A stretch of 64,000 nucleotides of DNA from Lagopus muta (taxonomy: Eukaryota > Chordata > Aves > Galliformes > Phasianidae): assembly GCF_023343835.1 (NCBI RefSeq), contig NC_064448.1, positions 13,609,531 to 13,673,530 of the forward strand. Direction: 5' to 3'. This document shows, in pieces, positions 30,881 through 42,960 of the stretch. The first letter of the stretch is position 1. Every line of letters starts with the position of its first letter. The notes beneath the pieces are model-generated. The model was given only the letters and a program-made list of their open reading frames with translations, did not search any database and was not told where the DNA came from. The position numbers and the translations under genes are program-made.

Positions 30881-33756
30881 AGGGATTTAAATTCAGCGCC
30901 GCCATTTTCTTGTGTGGCTCCTTGGGGGGGGACTTAATGGTTGTTGCTGTAGTTTTGTGTCCTTTCTGAGTTACCGGGCCTTGAGGTTGTTTGTAGCGTG
31001 TTTGCAGGAAGGACCCTATCTGATCTCCTGTGAGCTGTCTGTTAGGTTGCCTGTGACCACACTTGAGCTTTAGCGGCCCAAACAGTCCCTGCTCACTTAA
31101 TTGTTTTCACAGTGTTGTTTGTTTTCTTTTAAGTGGGTGTGCTCACTGCTCTCCTGCACCCCGGATGGCAGCTCAGAAGGGTAAAAAGTGTCTTTTGTGT
31201 AAGGTGTTCTATTCTTTACTTTTTCAACAGTGTGCGCATTGGCCTTGTGCTGGTGGCTGCGGGCTCAGAGTCTTTATTTACTTAGAGTCTTTATTTATGC
31301 TGAAGCATCTACGTGATTATCCCTATGAAGTATTCCTGGGTAGTTACAGCTCTGATGTTAAGCTCTAAGTGAGAAAGGTCCTCTCGCAGTCCTTTGTCAT
31401 CTGGGGCCTTTTACCTAAAGAAATGGAAGAGCTTAACTTTAGGAGATAAAAAGGAACTGGGCAAGATAAAGTGGACCCAGGATAGGAGGAACAGAAGCTG
31501 GGAACCTGCAAAGCCAGCTCAGGCTGTTAGAGGACAACTTTAGGCCATACTGCATCTGGTAGATCTTGTCAGCCATCCAAGGTATGCTTCCAGAGAGGCT
31601 GTGAACAGCGACTGATGCAAAGCTTCAGTGGTGCTGTAGCTCTGGCGTCTTTTAATCAACAAAATATGCATGTGTTGCTAGCTGGGAAGTTTTGTTGGCA
31701 AAGTTGCAGGCACACACAGGTGTCTTGTCCAGCTTGAGCCTATTTTTTGTGGGAAAGCCTTGTTACTCCATTTTTTGAGCAAGGTTCTTTAAGAGATTAA
31801 GAAGTGTTACTGTTCCAAACATTTGGTAGAAGTGTAGATCACCACAGTAATGAGTTGAAGGAGGGATCACTGCAAAGGCAAGGTATTTGCCTAGACCCAT
31901 CTCCTTATCTTGTGAATACTATGCAGGCCTGTTTAATTACAGCAAGCAAACTTAGGGAGGAAAAGTTCTCGCAAACTATGCTTGCACACATTGTGGTAGG
32001 GTCAGAGTAAGGCCCCCTGAAGCCCCTCCAACCCAGTTCCAGAATTTTCTAAATCTTGAACTGCTCTTGCACAAGAGTAGGATCATACCTTGATCACAAT
32101 GTTAGAGGGCAGCTGATGAGTATCTGAGACCCTAGACTCATTTCTGGAATGTTCCAAAGGACTCAGCTTCTCCTTAGGAAGAGGAGGGACATCAGCACTG
32201 CTCAAGGATCAACTCTGGCATCGCTGGATCCAAGAGCGGTGACTGCATCTTTCTCTCTGTCCCCCCCCCCCCACCTCTCCTTTCAAATTATGTTGTTTAC
32301 CAGAAACAATATATTCTGTGTAAGCCATTAGACATCAGTATCCAAATATCTGCCTGAATTTGTTACATCAAACAACTTCATGCTTACTTGAGATCCCAAT
32401 CCATCCTTATACATCCTTATACATCCAAGTCCCAGTGTAAGCAACATGTTTTGGCTGACAGTAGCAAGTGAGAATTGCACAAAGGATGTTATATAAACCA
32501 GAGGAGCTCATGACAGTAACTGTCATGGAAAGCGCACAGCCTATGTAAGCTGAGTCCAGCGTAGGAAATCCTGAGCTGTGTCTGTTGCAGCCTGAGAGCA
32601 CAGGAGAAAGCCTTACCTTGTTAATAATATTCTTTCTTTCTTGGGTGAAATGGATGATGGTTGGGGATAGTGTTAGGCTTGTTTATTGTAGGAGAGAGCA
32701 AAATGTGTTGGGCAGGAAGTTGAAGCTGCCAGTGTTCCTTTGTGTCTGGCTCTTCTGATGTAATGACTGACAGTGGCTGTGTCTTCATGGTGTCTGTTCC
32801 TCCCTTTGGCTAAGGGCTCTGACAGGATTCTTCAGGCTTAAGACCAGCAACACCTGGTGGTGTCACTGCTGAACCCTTCTGCAGGAAGCTTTCCCTGGTT
32901 AAGGGATGCCCATATCTGACAGCCTTTTGCCTGCCGTAGACCCAGGTACATCTAAGATTGTTGGTAACCTGGCCTCCTCTTGCAGCTTTTGGCCCAAGCC
33001 ACTGCTGACTGCCATATAGAGTCTGCAAGCACCTTGGGGGCAAATGGTTTAATGGAAAAAGTACGAGTGTCTTGTGAGATGAAGCCTGACTGTCTCAGTA
33101 ATAGTGCTTTGTTTCCCCTGGAAGACCACAAAATGGCACATTCGTATTTACATTTAATTCAGTAATATTCTGGAAGTTTGAGCCAATTCCTCAATACAGT
33201 ACACTGTGGCACTGAGTGGTTTCGTACTGAAGCCAGCAGCAGACAAGCATTAGTGACTGGGCTTAGGGCATTTTTTTCTCTTATGAGTCTGGAACAGTTT
33301 ATAGAGAAGATTTAAACAAACTTTGTCTTCTGAAACTCTTTTTTTTTCCATAGCTAATGGAAATACTTAAACCAATGGGGGGGAGCTACGAACTCAGGTC
33401 TATAGGCTTCCAAATCAGAATGTATTTTATCACGCTGCATGGTGCTGGGCTCAGCAGTGGTGTCACTCGGCTGCTTCTCCTTTCACTGAGACATTTCTTA
33501 GCAAAAGCGTTCGTGGGTAAGGGCCAGGCTGGGCCTGCAAGGGAGGCTTGCTGCCATTCCTGCACTGGGCGCTGCCGGATGCACTGTTTGTGGCACAGGT
33601 CAGCGTGAGAGACATGGAGACAGTGCTACGAGCACCAGTGCCGTTACGGCTGCAAGGAGGCACCGGGGAGGTCCGGAGCAGGAATTCAAGTCGTTCGAGG
33701 ATGCTGTGTGGGTGCTGAGAGCTCTCGCAGTTGAAAACTCAGAAAGAAGCTGAAAT
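30881..33756. other. Intergenic stretch, no gene recognised
   Basis: About 2.9 kb between the RBM39 promoter and the tRNA gene. Open frames are short and match nothing known. There is a C run near 32,261-32,275 and a short duplicated CCTTATACAT near 32,405-32,424. No clear transposon was found. Confidence 0.6.
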
Positions 33757-33763
33757 AAAAAAA
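33757..33763 (-). terminator. RNA polymerase III terminator of the tRNA gene
   Basis: Seven consecutive T on the minus strand, 10 nt beyond the tRNA 3' end, the usual Pol III stop signal. Confidence 0.85.
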
Positions 33764-33773
33764 CGTTTGCGCT

Positions 33774-33845
33774 TTCCCACACCGGGAGTCGAACCCGGGC
33801 CGCCTGGGTGAAAACCAGGAATCCTAACCGCTAGACCATGTGGGA
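33774..33845 (-). tRNA. tRNA-Glu (anticodon TTC)
   Basis: 72-nt intronless nuclear tRNA gene. The acceptor stem TCCCACA pairs perfectly with TGTGGGA and the discriminator base is A. The D arm contains the A box TGGTCTAGCGGTTAGG. The anticodon stem CCTGG/CCAGG encloses TTTTCAC with anticodon TTC at 33,810-33,812. The T arm holds the B box GGTTCGACTCC. CCA is not encoded, as in eukaryotes. All stems pair and a T7 terminator follows, so the gene should be functional. It reads GAA codons. Confidence 0.97.
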
Positions 33846-35547
33846 CTGCATGCTAGGTGTCTCTGCTGCGGCGTCAGCTTCCTGCGCTCTGCCTGCAGTG
33901 CAGTGCCACCTACCGGCCGGGTCCCCGCACTGCTGCGCCGACCGCGCGGGCAGAGAACTGCGAGGACGGCGTGGTGCGGGCCGCACCGCCCCGCCACCGC
34001 GTGCCCGGGGACAGCGATGGCCAGGGCGCTCAGAGTCAGCGCACCTGGCTCACCTCAATCTGCCAGCGTGTAAAACTGCCCCTGCGGTTTGAAAGCTCGA
34101 GTGTAAATAGGAGTAAACAGGAAAAAACAAGTAATAGGGCTGCTGTAATGAGCGCTCTTCGAAACCAGTCCCAGGGATGTACCTGGGCGAGCGGACAGGC
34201 TGCGGAGGCAGAAAGCCGGTCGGTAATAGGCCCCGCGCCGGGTCTCGTGTCAGCGTGCCATGCAGACCGGGTCTGCGATCCCAGCAGGCAGCAGCTGCCC
34301 GGGGAGAGGTGAGCCATTGGTGCTGAGAGGTGGGAGGGACTTCGATCAGAACCGTGCTGGTAAGAGAGCGCTGTGAGACCGGGAACATCGTGGGTGTGAT
34401 CCGGTATAATTGAAAGAGCAGCTACACAGAAATCCCTCCCAGAAGAGCTAATTTAAAAAAAAAAGAAAAAAAAAAGAGTAAGCCAAATGGAGAACATGCT
34501 TGCAAAAGCCTCTTGTTTCACCAGACGCAAAACTATTCTAAGAATAGTCTCAAATGGCCGCAAAGCTTGGCAAAGAAAGATCTGAAATACTAAATTAAAG
34601 ATACAATGCTCTTAAAGATGCAAAGCTGATGCAGACCATGTCTGTTTGCCAGTAAAGAAGATCCCAGTCAAGTTCCAGGCTGTCCAAAGGCTCAGGAGTG
34701 GAATTGCATGTGCCCATGTGTGCAGGTGCTGCTTCCTGCAGGATCAGAGCTGCAGCCCCCGGCCTTTGCAGGGCGCAGGGCTGCACTGCTTCATGCTCCT
34801 GCTTCTTCGGCAGGAGAAGGTTAGAGCCTGTTTCTGTGAGGTCAGTCAGGCTTTGGCACAGCTGTCGCAAGATCTGGGCTTCTGTGCACCAGCCTGCCTG
34901 TCCTCAGCTTCAGATCTGCCTGGGTAAACACATCTGTGCTGCAGATGAAGACACTGTGTTCTGGCCTCCCAAGGGCTGCTCCTTCACCTGGGTGCACTCT
35001 GGTCTTACAGAAAGCTCTCCTCTCCTGATTTGCACCATCCAGCAACAATTTGGGGATCTATATATGGGCCAGCAATGAGTTATTTGCTGGGGTGCTGCTT
35101 CAAGGGATCTGTTGGGTTTCCAGGGGAGCTCTCATGCTCATCCCGCACAACCATGGAGTGCCAGGCCTTGAGGAGGGGCTGGGGCTGGGCTGAGATGCAT
35201 CTGCTGAGAGTAGGTGATGCTGCCCAGCTGCGTCAGGGATGTGTGATGACTGTAGAGAATAGGAGAATTTGCCACCATCAATAAACTTAAAGAACTAAGT
35301 TGTCATTTTTTTATTGCTGTCATAGGACAGGTAGAGAAACTTGGACAACTCAAATGCAAATCTTTTAACCTTTCTTGTTCTTTGACTTTGAAATTCACGT
35401 CCATCACAGTTCCACTGCACTGTGGGTGCTCTGGGAACAGGCCCTGTTTACATGGTCCCATAAAGCAGCTGTGTTCAGAGTTTGCAGGCAGTGTCACTAT
35501 CACCTGCACCTCAGCGTTTCAAACTGCCCTGCTGGGGCATCTGAAGC

Positions 35548-35673
35548 CCCATCCCTGCAGGTGTCTGAGGCCATGGCTGGGTGCTGGGCAGCCTGAGCTG
35601 GGGAGCAGACAGCACACAGCACGGCTGGGGCTGGGGGGGCCTTTCCATCCCAGCAGTGCTGGGATTCTATGAA
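35548..35673 (+). mobile_element. CR1 LINE 3' end fragment, diverged
   Basis: Contains CCCATCCCTGCAGGTGTCTG, then GGCCATGGCTGGGTGCTGGG, and ends GGGCCTTTCCATCCC..ATTCTATGAATT. This matches the CR1 3' consensus blocks with many substitutions and a small internal change. Confidence 0.75.
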
Positions 35674-38367
35674 TTCCTGTCCAGCAGCGCTGTGGGGGCA
35701 ATAGCTCTTCTCCAAAAAGCTTCTGGGGGCACACGTGCTGCTTCCAGCTGGAGTCTCTGCAGAGCTGGCAGCGCCCTTTGGGCTGAGCTGACCATCTGGA
35801 GGAAATGCTGTCAAAAAGCTGATTTTGCTAAGTCATCCCTGTATCACTGCTGAAGAACAGTGTGCAGGAGCAACCGCTTGCACTGACCACACAGGGATCC
35901 CCAGTAAATGCAGATCCTGAAAGCTGGGGAAGGCGATGTGTGCTGGTGTCCAGCTCACTCATGTGGAAAAGAAATGGCCTTCACCCTGTGTAGACTCTGC
36001 TCAGCAGCAGCGAACCCGCCACGGTGTTATCAACACTGCTTTTATTACAGATTCCCAAACACAATGTGGTACAGGCTGGTAAAAGAGAGTTAACTCCATC
36101 CCAGCCAGATCCAGTGCAGCACAGAATACAGTACAAACTGCCTGGGAGGTGACAACAGCTTACACTACCTCTGGTACCAGGCTGTGTGTCAGCTGTGCCA
36201 GCACCACACATCCCCAGCCCTGGAGTCAGACATATCCCCATTGCCAGAAAAGACTCCAGTGCTGTTGTGTCACCAGACAGCTTAGATACTGAGGATGGCC
36301 TTACTGTTGTAGCACCACCTGATCTGGAAAGGCAATCTCTAGTTCAGAAACATAACTTCTCCCTGTGGTTACAAAGTGGAGCAGAGAGTTTGCTGCCATT
36401 CCCAATGGCTTCTACAGGACCATGGCTGGACCATGAGAAAAGATGAAGGATATAGAGCAAACAAGCACTTCTCATGCTCAGTTTAGGAATGTTATCAATG
36501 AGTATTAGTAAACAGGCAGCGTGCAGGCAGAACTCAAGACATTATCTTCAGTGAAATGGATTAACCTCAATTAATAAAAAAAAAAGTTGTCATCATTTCA
36601 ACAAAGGAATATGGTAAGAAGAGCAACTTACAGATACTTCAGTTGGAAACATCTGTAAACAACAAAATGGAGTAAATCTGTCTGTGATGGTGAAGAATAA
36701 CAAGAATAATGGAATAAAACTGAGAATGTGTAATGCACTCCCCTTAGCAGGAAGGGGAATTCTGGATGACGGCTCAGGAGACAACAGGACCAGCAAGAGC
36801 CTCTGCACTCATGGGCATGCTGCAGGAGACCCTATAAATCCCCTTCTTCCTTTATCTCCATAGTTCTGGTGGTGGGACTTTCTGTCCAGGTTTCTTACAG
36901 AAATGGTAGCCCGATTAATTTGTCAAAGGTTGTAAGAAAACAAAACAAGCAAACAAAAAAACAAGGCTGCAGGATTAGCTTCAGCATTTGCAGGTTCTTT
37001 CTGCTCTGTTCTTGGCAAGTACCATCCACAGTATTACATTGCCTGGCACGGCCATCAGCCACAGACGGCTCCGGCAGCTTGTGTAGCCTGGCAGGAGAGG
37101 GAACAGCGAGCTGAAGTGTGATGGGACACCAAGGTCACCACCACTCATGTTGCTACTTGGGTACAGCATTGCTGTTCCCACTGCTAGCCTTGGCCACCCA
37201 CCTCTGGTGGCATCCCCTGCGCCAGGCACTGTACTGCAGCTGGTGCTGGGACTTGTGCAGCCGAGCCACGCACAGTGCTTAACGTCCCCTATGTGGGAGA
37301 GAGAACCGCTGGCTGGCTTGTGTGGTCAGCCCTTAGGGGGCAGATTGAAAGCAGCAGAGCTCTCACTGGGTACAAGGAGGTGTCAGTCATGGAGTAGAAG
37401 TCCCTTAGAAGCTCTAACTGATCTGGTGGTAAGGTGATGCATCTCATTTCAGAAATTTATCTGCTCTGTTCTCTCTGTGCTCCAGCCTCGCAGGAGACCC
37501 TGGGAGTCCTGAAGCAAGGCAGGGCATCTCTGCTGGGGACTTCTTCCCAACCATCATTACCAGAAACTTGAGGGTTTAGTTCACAGAAAGTGACTTGAGA
37601 GCAAGGCTTCCCATCCAATTCTGCCTAGCTTTGGGGCGAGGACTACCAGGGACAGCAGGTTTGGGGGGGCATTCCCACCTCCACCTTCCTCCCCACTTCT
37701 CTCCCTTCGTGTACAGTTCTGGTTTCTGGCTCTGCTCCTCACCCCTGGCACAGTGGTGGCCTTATCATCCAGCCTGGCAGAACACCTCACTCCTGCTTAC
37801 GACCTGTTCAACAAGCTGATGTAGTTCACTCATCTGGACAAAGGAATGAAGAGCAGCAGGAGGAGCAGGACTTGAAGCACAGGGAGTCCTCAGCTCAGCT
37901 ATCTCACCCAGCTGCAGCCATGTGTCCCCTCAAAGGGCCTGTAATCACTGTCTCTGATGTTCTTCCCCTCTTCCCAGTCCCCTGTAAAAAGGCAGAGCTC
38001 TCCCATACTGTGGGGAGCACTTACCCCTGCCAGAGCCCCCTCCGCAGCTTTGCAAGCAGCCAGGGAGCCACAGAAGCAGGAAAGATGGCAGAAACCTCTG
38101 CTCTGTATTTTCAGTAACAGTCTGTTTTAGAAAGCAAGAGAGGAAACAAAGAGCATTTGCTGTTCCATCTGTTTCCTGGTCCCATGCTGCTAAGGTTGGG
38201 TTGCAGCCAGCTGCTGCTATTGCCAATCGGTAACGTGATAGTGTGACTGCTTACTTTGCAAGGGAGCAAAAGATGGTAAGATGGAAAAAATCGGGACAGG
38301 ATGATTTTTAAAAAGCCCCATTGCAGAACATCTGGCTTCTTATATACATTTACATCATGCCCATGAT

Positions 38368-38416
38368 AAAAAAAAAAAAAAAAAACCAACAAAAAAAAAA
38401 CCAACAAAAAAAAAAC
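38368..38416. repeat. A-rich tract with CCAAC spacers
   Basis: A run of 18 A, then CCAAC, ten A, CCAAC and ten A; that is, two copies of a CCAAC-A10 unit following a long A run. Confidence 0.9.
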
Positions 38417-38985
38417 CTGCTGATTGCTGCTTGAAACCACGTATTTTTACAAATGGCCAAACATTTCCAACTAGCTCTTTCCAAGTGACAGTCCTGGGCT
38501 ATTTGATTTCTTCAGTCAGCTTCAAAACACAGCCAGGGTTAATTAAGAACAGGGATGTTTTTTTATTTGCTTCATACATGCTAAGGCCTTTGCTGGAAGA
38601 GGACTCTCACAGTGCACAATCCAGGGAACCTCAGCCATCAGCTGACGCATCCAGGTCAGCCTGGTCCCGTTCAATAAAGGATCTGAGACATTTTATGGAA
38701 GATGTCTGCCCTCCAAAATAATGGAGAATTCACATCTGCTTTGTTCAGTTTGAGCCTCAAGCCTCTCACAGGGAATAAGAAGCACTCTGGTCAGAAGGCA
38801 CCTTTGAAGGGCGCTAACCCAAACCCTCACTTAAGGGAGACCATCACTGATGGTAGATCTGGTCAGCTGTGGCTTTGTGTAGCCAAGCCCTGAAAACTCT
38901 GAGGACGGTAAGCTGTACCCCTGGTGAGCCAAATGCTTTGTCTTGATTACCGGTACAACAAAGAGCTGCCCATGGTGAGAAATCT

Positions 38986-39107
38986 TAGAATCATAGAGTC
39001 ATCAACGTTGGAAAAGACCTCTGGGATCTTCTAGTCCAACCCCAACCCCCCCCCCATGCTCACTGACCGCGTCTGTCTGTGCCACAGCTACAGACCTCAC
39101 CCAGGTG
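38986..39107 (-). mobile_element. CR1 LINE 3' end fragment
   Basis: The plus-strand sequence AGAATCATAGAGTCATCAAC then GTTGGAAAAGACCTCTGGGA and CTTCTAGTCCAACCCCAAC is the reverse complement of a CR1 3' end. It starts with the inverted octamer and fades in a region with a C run at about 39,045-39,055. Confidence 0.92.
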
Positions 39108-41739
39108 CAGCCACTTGAAGAGGTGGTTTGGTGGTTCTTGGAACATTGTGGAGTACTACTGGGTCTTTCATTTTAAAACTGCGCTGCGTTGGCACTTGCC
39201 ACAGCCACCACGAGCCAGAAGGGGAGGGAAAGAGATGAGAGGTAGAGCTGCCTCTGCTGAGATGGGGCCATACAAAGGTGGTTTGCTCCTCTGGCGGGGC
39301 TCTTTGCTCCTACGAGCGGGCCCTGCTCCCCGGGTTAGGCACTTCAGTGTCCAAGGCATTACTTCTTCCTGGAGCCTGCTGGGGCTGCAGCAGAGCAGGC
39401 TGCTCCTGGTCCTGCTCCCCATTCCAGCCCTAGGGTTCTCAGTGTTGAAGAGCATTAGGAGGGGGCAGGAGAGGAGAAAGCAAAGTAGTGTTGTAGCTGA
39501 AGGTGCAGTCCCACCATGCCAGAGAAGCAGAGCAGGTCCTGCAATGGTAACCAGCCACACCAGTGGCTGAGGCAGGCCCTGGGTACAGCCTGCCGGTGGT
39601 TGGGGCAGCAAGGAAGGCCTTTGTGCAAGGTCCTGATGATGTCCTGATGTGCAGTGTTTGCACAGGTCTGTCAGCAGAGCAGCTGCATGAAAAGAGGAGT
39701 GGGTGTACGACTCCTGGCACTGCTTCTTCCACCCAGGAGCAGCAGCTGAAGGAACCATTTGAGCGTGATCTCAGGCACCTGGCTCCTTTTGCAGTTGTTC
39801 AGTGATAGCTGTGGGAAGCGTCCTTCAGCCAAGAATGGACAGCAAGGGGATACCTTGGCCTGGAACCATTGGTCGGACATCTCTTAATTCATCTTGCAGT
39901 AACCCAGTGTTCACAGCCTCACAATTCACAAAGGCTGTTTCTTCCAGTGCCTGGTGGGAAATGTGGTTTCATTACTAGCAAAAGAGCCAGAGGTTCGTAA
40001 CCGTCTGCTCTCAGAGACGCTGTGATGTCTTTGCCACGCTTTCAAAGACCATTACAGACATTTCATGTCTACCTCCTGCTGCTGACAGGGGTGTGCTGAT
40101 GGCCAGCATTGCATCCAGCCGGCCTGATCCCCTGTGCCTGGCTCAGTGCGACCTGCCCACACCACGGGGGGCGACGGGGACCTCCTTATGTTGTTGCACC
40201 AGGCAGAAGTTTTCCTCAGCCCACAAGGCCTGAGCTATGCGAGCCTCAGGGAGAGCCACTGCAGAGGCCCTACAGAAGAGGCATTTTCCCTCAGCTGCTT
40301 GATCTTTCCCCTCCAGGATCTGCCTCCTCCTCCCCGAGCAGCACACACAGCTCACACCCACCGGCGCTCTGTGGCTCTCCCAAAAGTCACACCCTGCCCT
40401 GGCAGCTTGGTGCCCCTGTGCAAGTCCCAGCCTCACTGTGTCACTCCTCCTGGTGTCCCTACAGCAGGGGCTCCAGTGACCTCCCAACCCCCAGCTGCTA
40501 TTTTTAGTCTTCATGAGGCTCCTGCCAGTGCTGCAGTGTCAACCAGACTGCTAACATTTTTACACGCTGACTCTACCTCTACATGAGCCCTCGAACAGAG
40601 GCTGTCAGGCAGCTGTAAGCATTTTCCCAGATTTGCTGTGTCCCTCAGAGGACAGGTATAGCCTTTATTGGCAAAGGCAGACAGCATCTGCAACTCTGCA
40701 ATGAAAGCTGCCAGGTTAACCACATTTTAGAGCTACACCAGAAACTTTCATTCTGAGTGTTAACTCCTGCTTTTCCCCTCTGCTGCTCCACGCCCCAACC
40801 CTGAGTTCGGCTGCCCGCAGCGCTGATCCCATCCTGCCTGCCCCACGGTGCCACCAGGGATGTCCTCAGAGCTGCCGCAGGGCCCCGCTCTCCATGTGCA
40901 CTGAATCCAGCCTGTGAGCAGGCGGCCATGATCTCACTGTCTCTCTATTTGTTATTTACAAGTGCAGGGGGACTTTGCTCAAATGTCTTCAGATTAAGTT
41001 ACTCCAAAGTTATTCGGCAGTGCCAAAACAGCATCAGGGAGGCAGCACGGCAAGGGCTGTGTCTGGTGTGCACTGATGGGCTGAGAGGGGTCACGCCTGG
41101 CCGTGCGGGAGCCCACAGACCCCTCTGCTGGAGGCAAAGCCCACCTGGTGTCTGCCATCTCACACTGCCACGGGCAGAGCCTGTGGAGCTCAGGCACCCC
41201 GAGGCTTTGCCTCCACACGGCGCTGTTCCTCCCTGGAGGGACAGGGCCTTGCCGGCTCTGCTGTGCCACTGGGTGATGTTCTCCAAGTGGTGCTGCCAAG
41301 GCTGTGCTGACTGAGCAGGGCTCAACTCTTTGCAGCACTCCTACTCACAGGATGTCAGAGCTCTGCCTTGTCTCGGGGTCTCTGAGTTGCTGTTGTCAGC
41401 ATGCCGATGGCTGACATGTGCAGAGGCTGTGCTGGATGTTGCTGCACAGCCTTGGCCAGGCTGTTGGGGCTGATAGACACAGAAATCCTCCTCCGGACAG
41501 ACGTGATGTGGCACAGGCCCCATGGACACACATGGCACAGCTCTGCTGTATGGATGCCCCGTCTGACAGCCCGGCAGGGAGCAGCGCTCCGTGGCACCGA
41601 ACCTCTCAACACACAAGGCTTTGCCATTTCCCAGAGGGGATTTTTGTTCCCTCGTGGAAAAGGCACCATCGTTCACAGCGAAGCTTCATTTCACGGAACA
41701 GAATGGTGTCCCACAGCTGATTTTGGGAGACACCGCACC

Positions 41740-42960
41740 CTCGGGCTCCCCATCGCTCCGTGCTGCTGCCAGAGCCCCGCGGCTCCCGCCGGGCCCCCGT
41801 TCTCCCTCAGCAGAGCCTTCTCTCCCCGCTCCATGTCCCCGGGCACCCCGCACCCCACCCGGACCGACCGCCGAAGCGGACGCGCGGGCAGCAGCCGCCG
41901 CTCCCGAAGCGCCCTCCGCCGCCGCCAGGGGCTGCCCTCGGCCCGCGGGCCCCACGGCTGCTCGGGTCCCGAGCTGCGCCGGGTACCGCTGCCCGCCCCG
42001 CCCCGCCCTCGGCCCGGCCCGGCGCGGCGAGGCGGCCCCCAGCAGAGGGACCCGGGGAGCGGCCGGGGGGTCCCGGCGGCCGTGCCGAGCGGCGGGGCGG
42101 GGCGGGGCGGGGCGGCGCGGCGGGTCGGGTTACACATCCTGCCCACTGCGGGCAGAGCCGAGCGGCGGCGCGGGCCATGGCGGAGAGGTGAGTGCGGCGG
42201 CTCCACCTGTTGAGGGCCGGGGCAGAGCCGAGCCGAGGCGCGGGTGGGGGCGGCCGTCCCGTGAGCCCCCGTCCTGCCCTCGGCCGCTCTCTATCGCCTG
42301 TTGTCCGCTCGCGGCTCGTGAACAGGCGGTCCTGGGCTGCGGCCGCGCTCGGCCCCGCGGTGGGAGCTCCGCGGGTTCCGGGCGAGTTTCCTGCCCGGCG
42401 AGGGAGCGGCTGTTGCGCTTCTTGCCGGAGAGGCGCAGCCGGGATCCCGGGGTTCACCTGGGCCCGCTCCGGGCCGCCCTCCTCCCCTACCCCCCGCGGT
42501 GGTTCCGTGGCTGCCCCGAATCGCCCCGTCCCGAAGGTCCCGCGGCCGCGGGGCTCGGCCTCAGTCGGGTTCCGCGGGCCGTGCTGATGCCCCCGCTGTT
42601 GCTGCCTTCCGACGTGACGGGCTCGGAGCGATCGGACGTTCCTGCGAGCCCCGCGCTCCCCAGGGCAGCGGCTCCCGGCTGGCTGCTCGCTCCTCTTTGT
42701 CTGGGGGAGAGAAGGGAGAGCCGTGCTGGCGCGCTGCCCGGCGGCTCGGTGCGAGGCACTGGGAACTATCCGTGTTCCTCTGGAGCGTGAAGTTTTTCCT
42801 CCTCTTTCGCGTCTCTTCCCGCAGCACGCTGTTCCGGTTAGTTAGCAGGGACGTGTCCTGAAGGCATCACGCATCCCCCGAGCGGGGCTGCGGCACACCG
42901 GCAGCCAGCCGGTAGCGCGGGGTTGAGCCCCGCATCTGCCCGCAGCCGTCATCGCCGCTG
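41740..42960. promoter_or_regulatory. CpG island promoter of the ARHGAP39-like gene
   Basis: Very GC-rich, CpG-dense stretch surrounding the first coding exon. It contains five successive GC boxes (GGGGC repeats, Sp1-type) at about 42,091-42,116, some 60-85 nt upstream of the start codon. No TATA box. The long open frames across this island in several frames and both strands are an effect of GC content. Confidence 0.85.
42177..42187 (+). CDS. ARHGAP39-like gene, coding exon 1 (11 nt)
   Basis: ATG GCG GAG AG, followed directly by a consensus donor GTGAGTG. The ATG has a strong context (G at -3, G at +4). It joins exon 2 at 62,016 to give MAESSDWVEIIEPR, which keeps the frame and places the first WW domain at once. 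That junction is inferred: the tiny exon is supported by the CpG island, the start context and the perfect phase, not by a transcript. An unseen exon could lie between, and a different start is possible. Confidence 0.65.

Larger units (their letters stand above)
33846..41739. other. Intergenic region with isolated poly(A) signals
   Basis: About 7.9 kb without a recognisable protein gene. It holds two CR1 fragments (35,548-35,673 and 38,986-39,107), an A-rich tract (38,368-38,416) and AATAAA hexamers at 35,280-35,285 (plus), 36,041-36,046 (minus) and 40,664-40,669 (minus). Non-coding transcripts are possible but not demonstrated. The longest open frame (39,168-39,758, minus) has no recognisable domain. 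Confidence 0.6.

Noticed and set aside
39168-39758. A 196-residue minus-strand open frame outside the islands
   Set aside because: No recognisable domain, no clear splice context or promoter, and overlapping plus-strand frames of similar length. It is most likely chance.
41591-42790. A 399-residue open frame on the plus strand across the second CpG island
   Set aside because: Same GC effect. It passes through the real donor at 42,188 in another frame and shows no recognisable domain.
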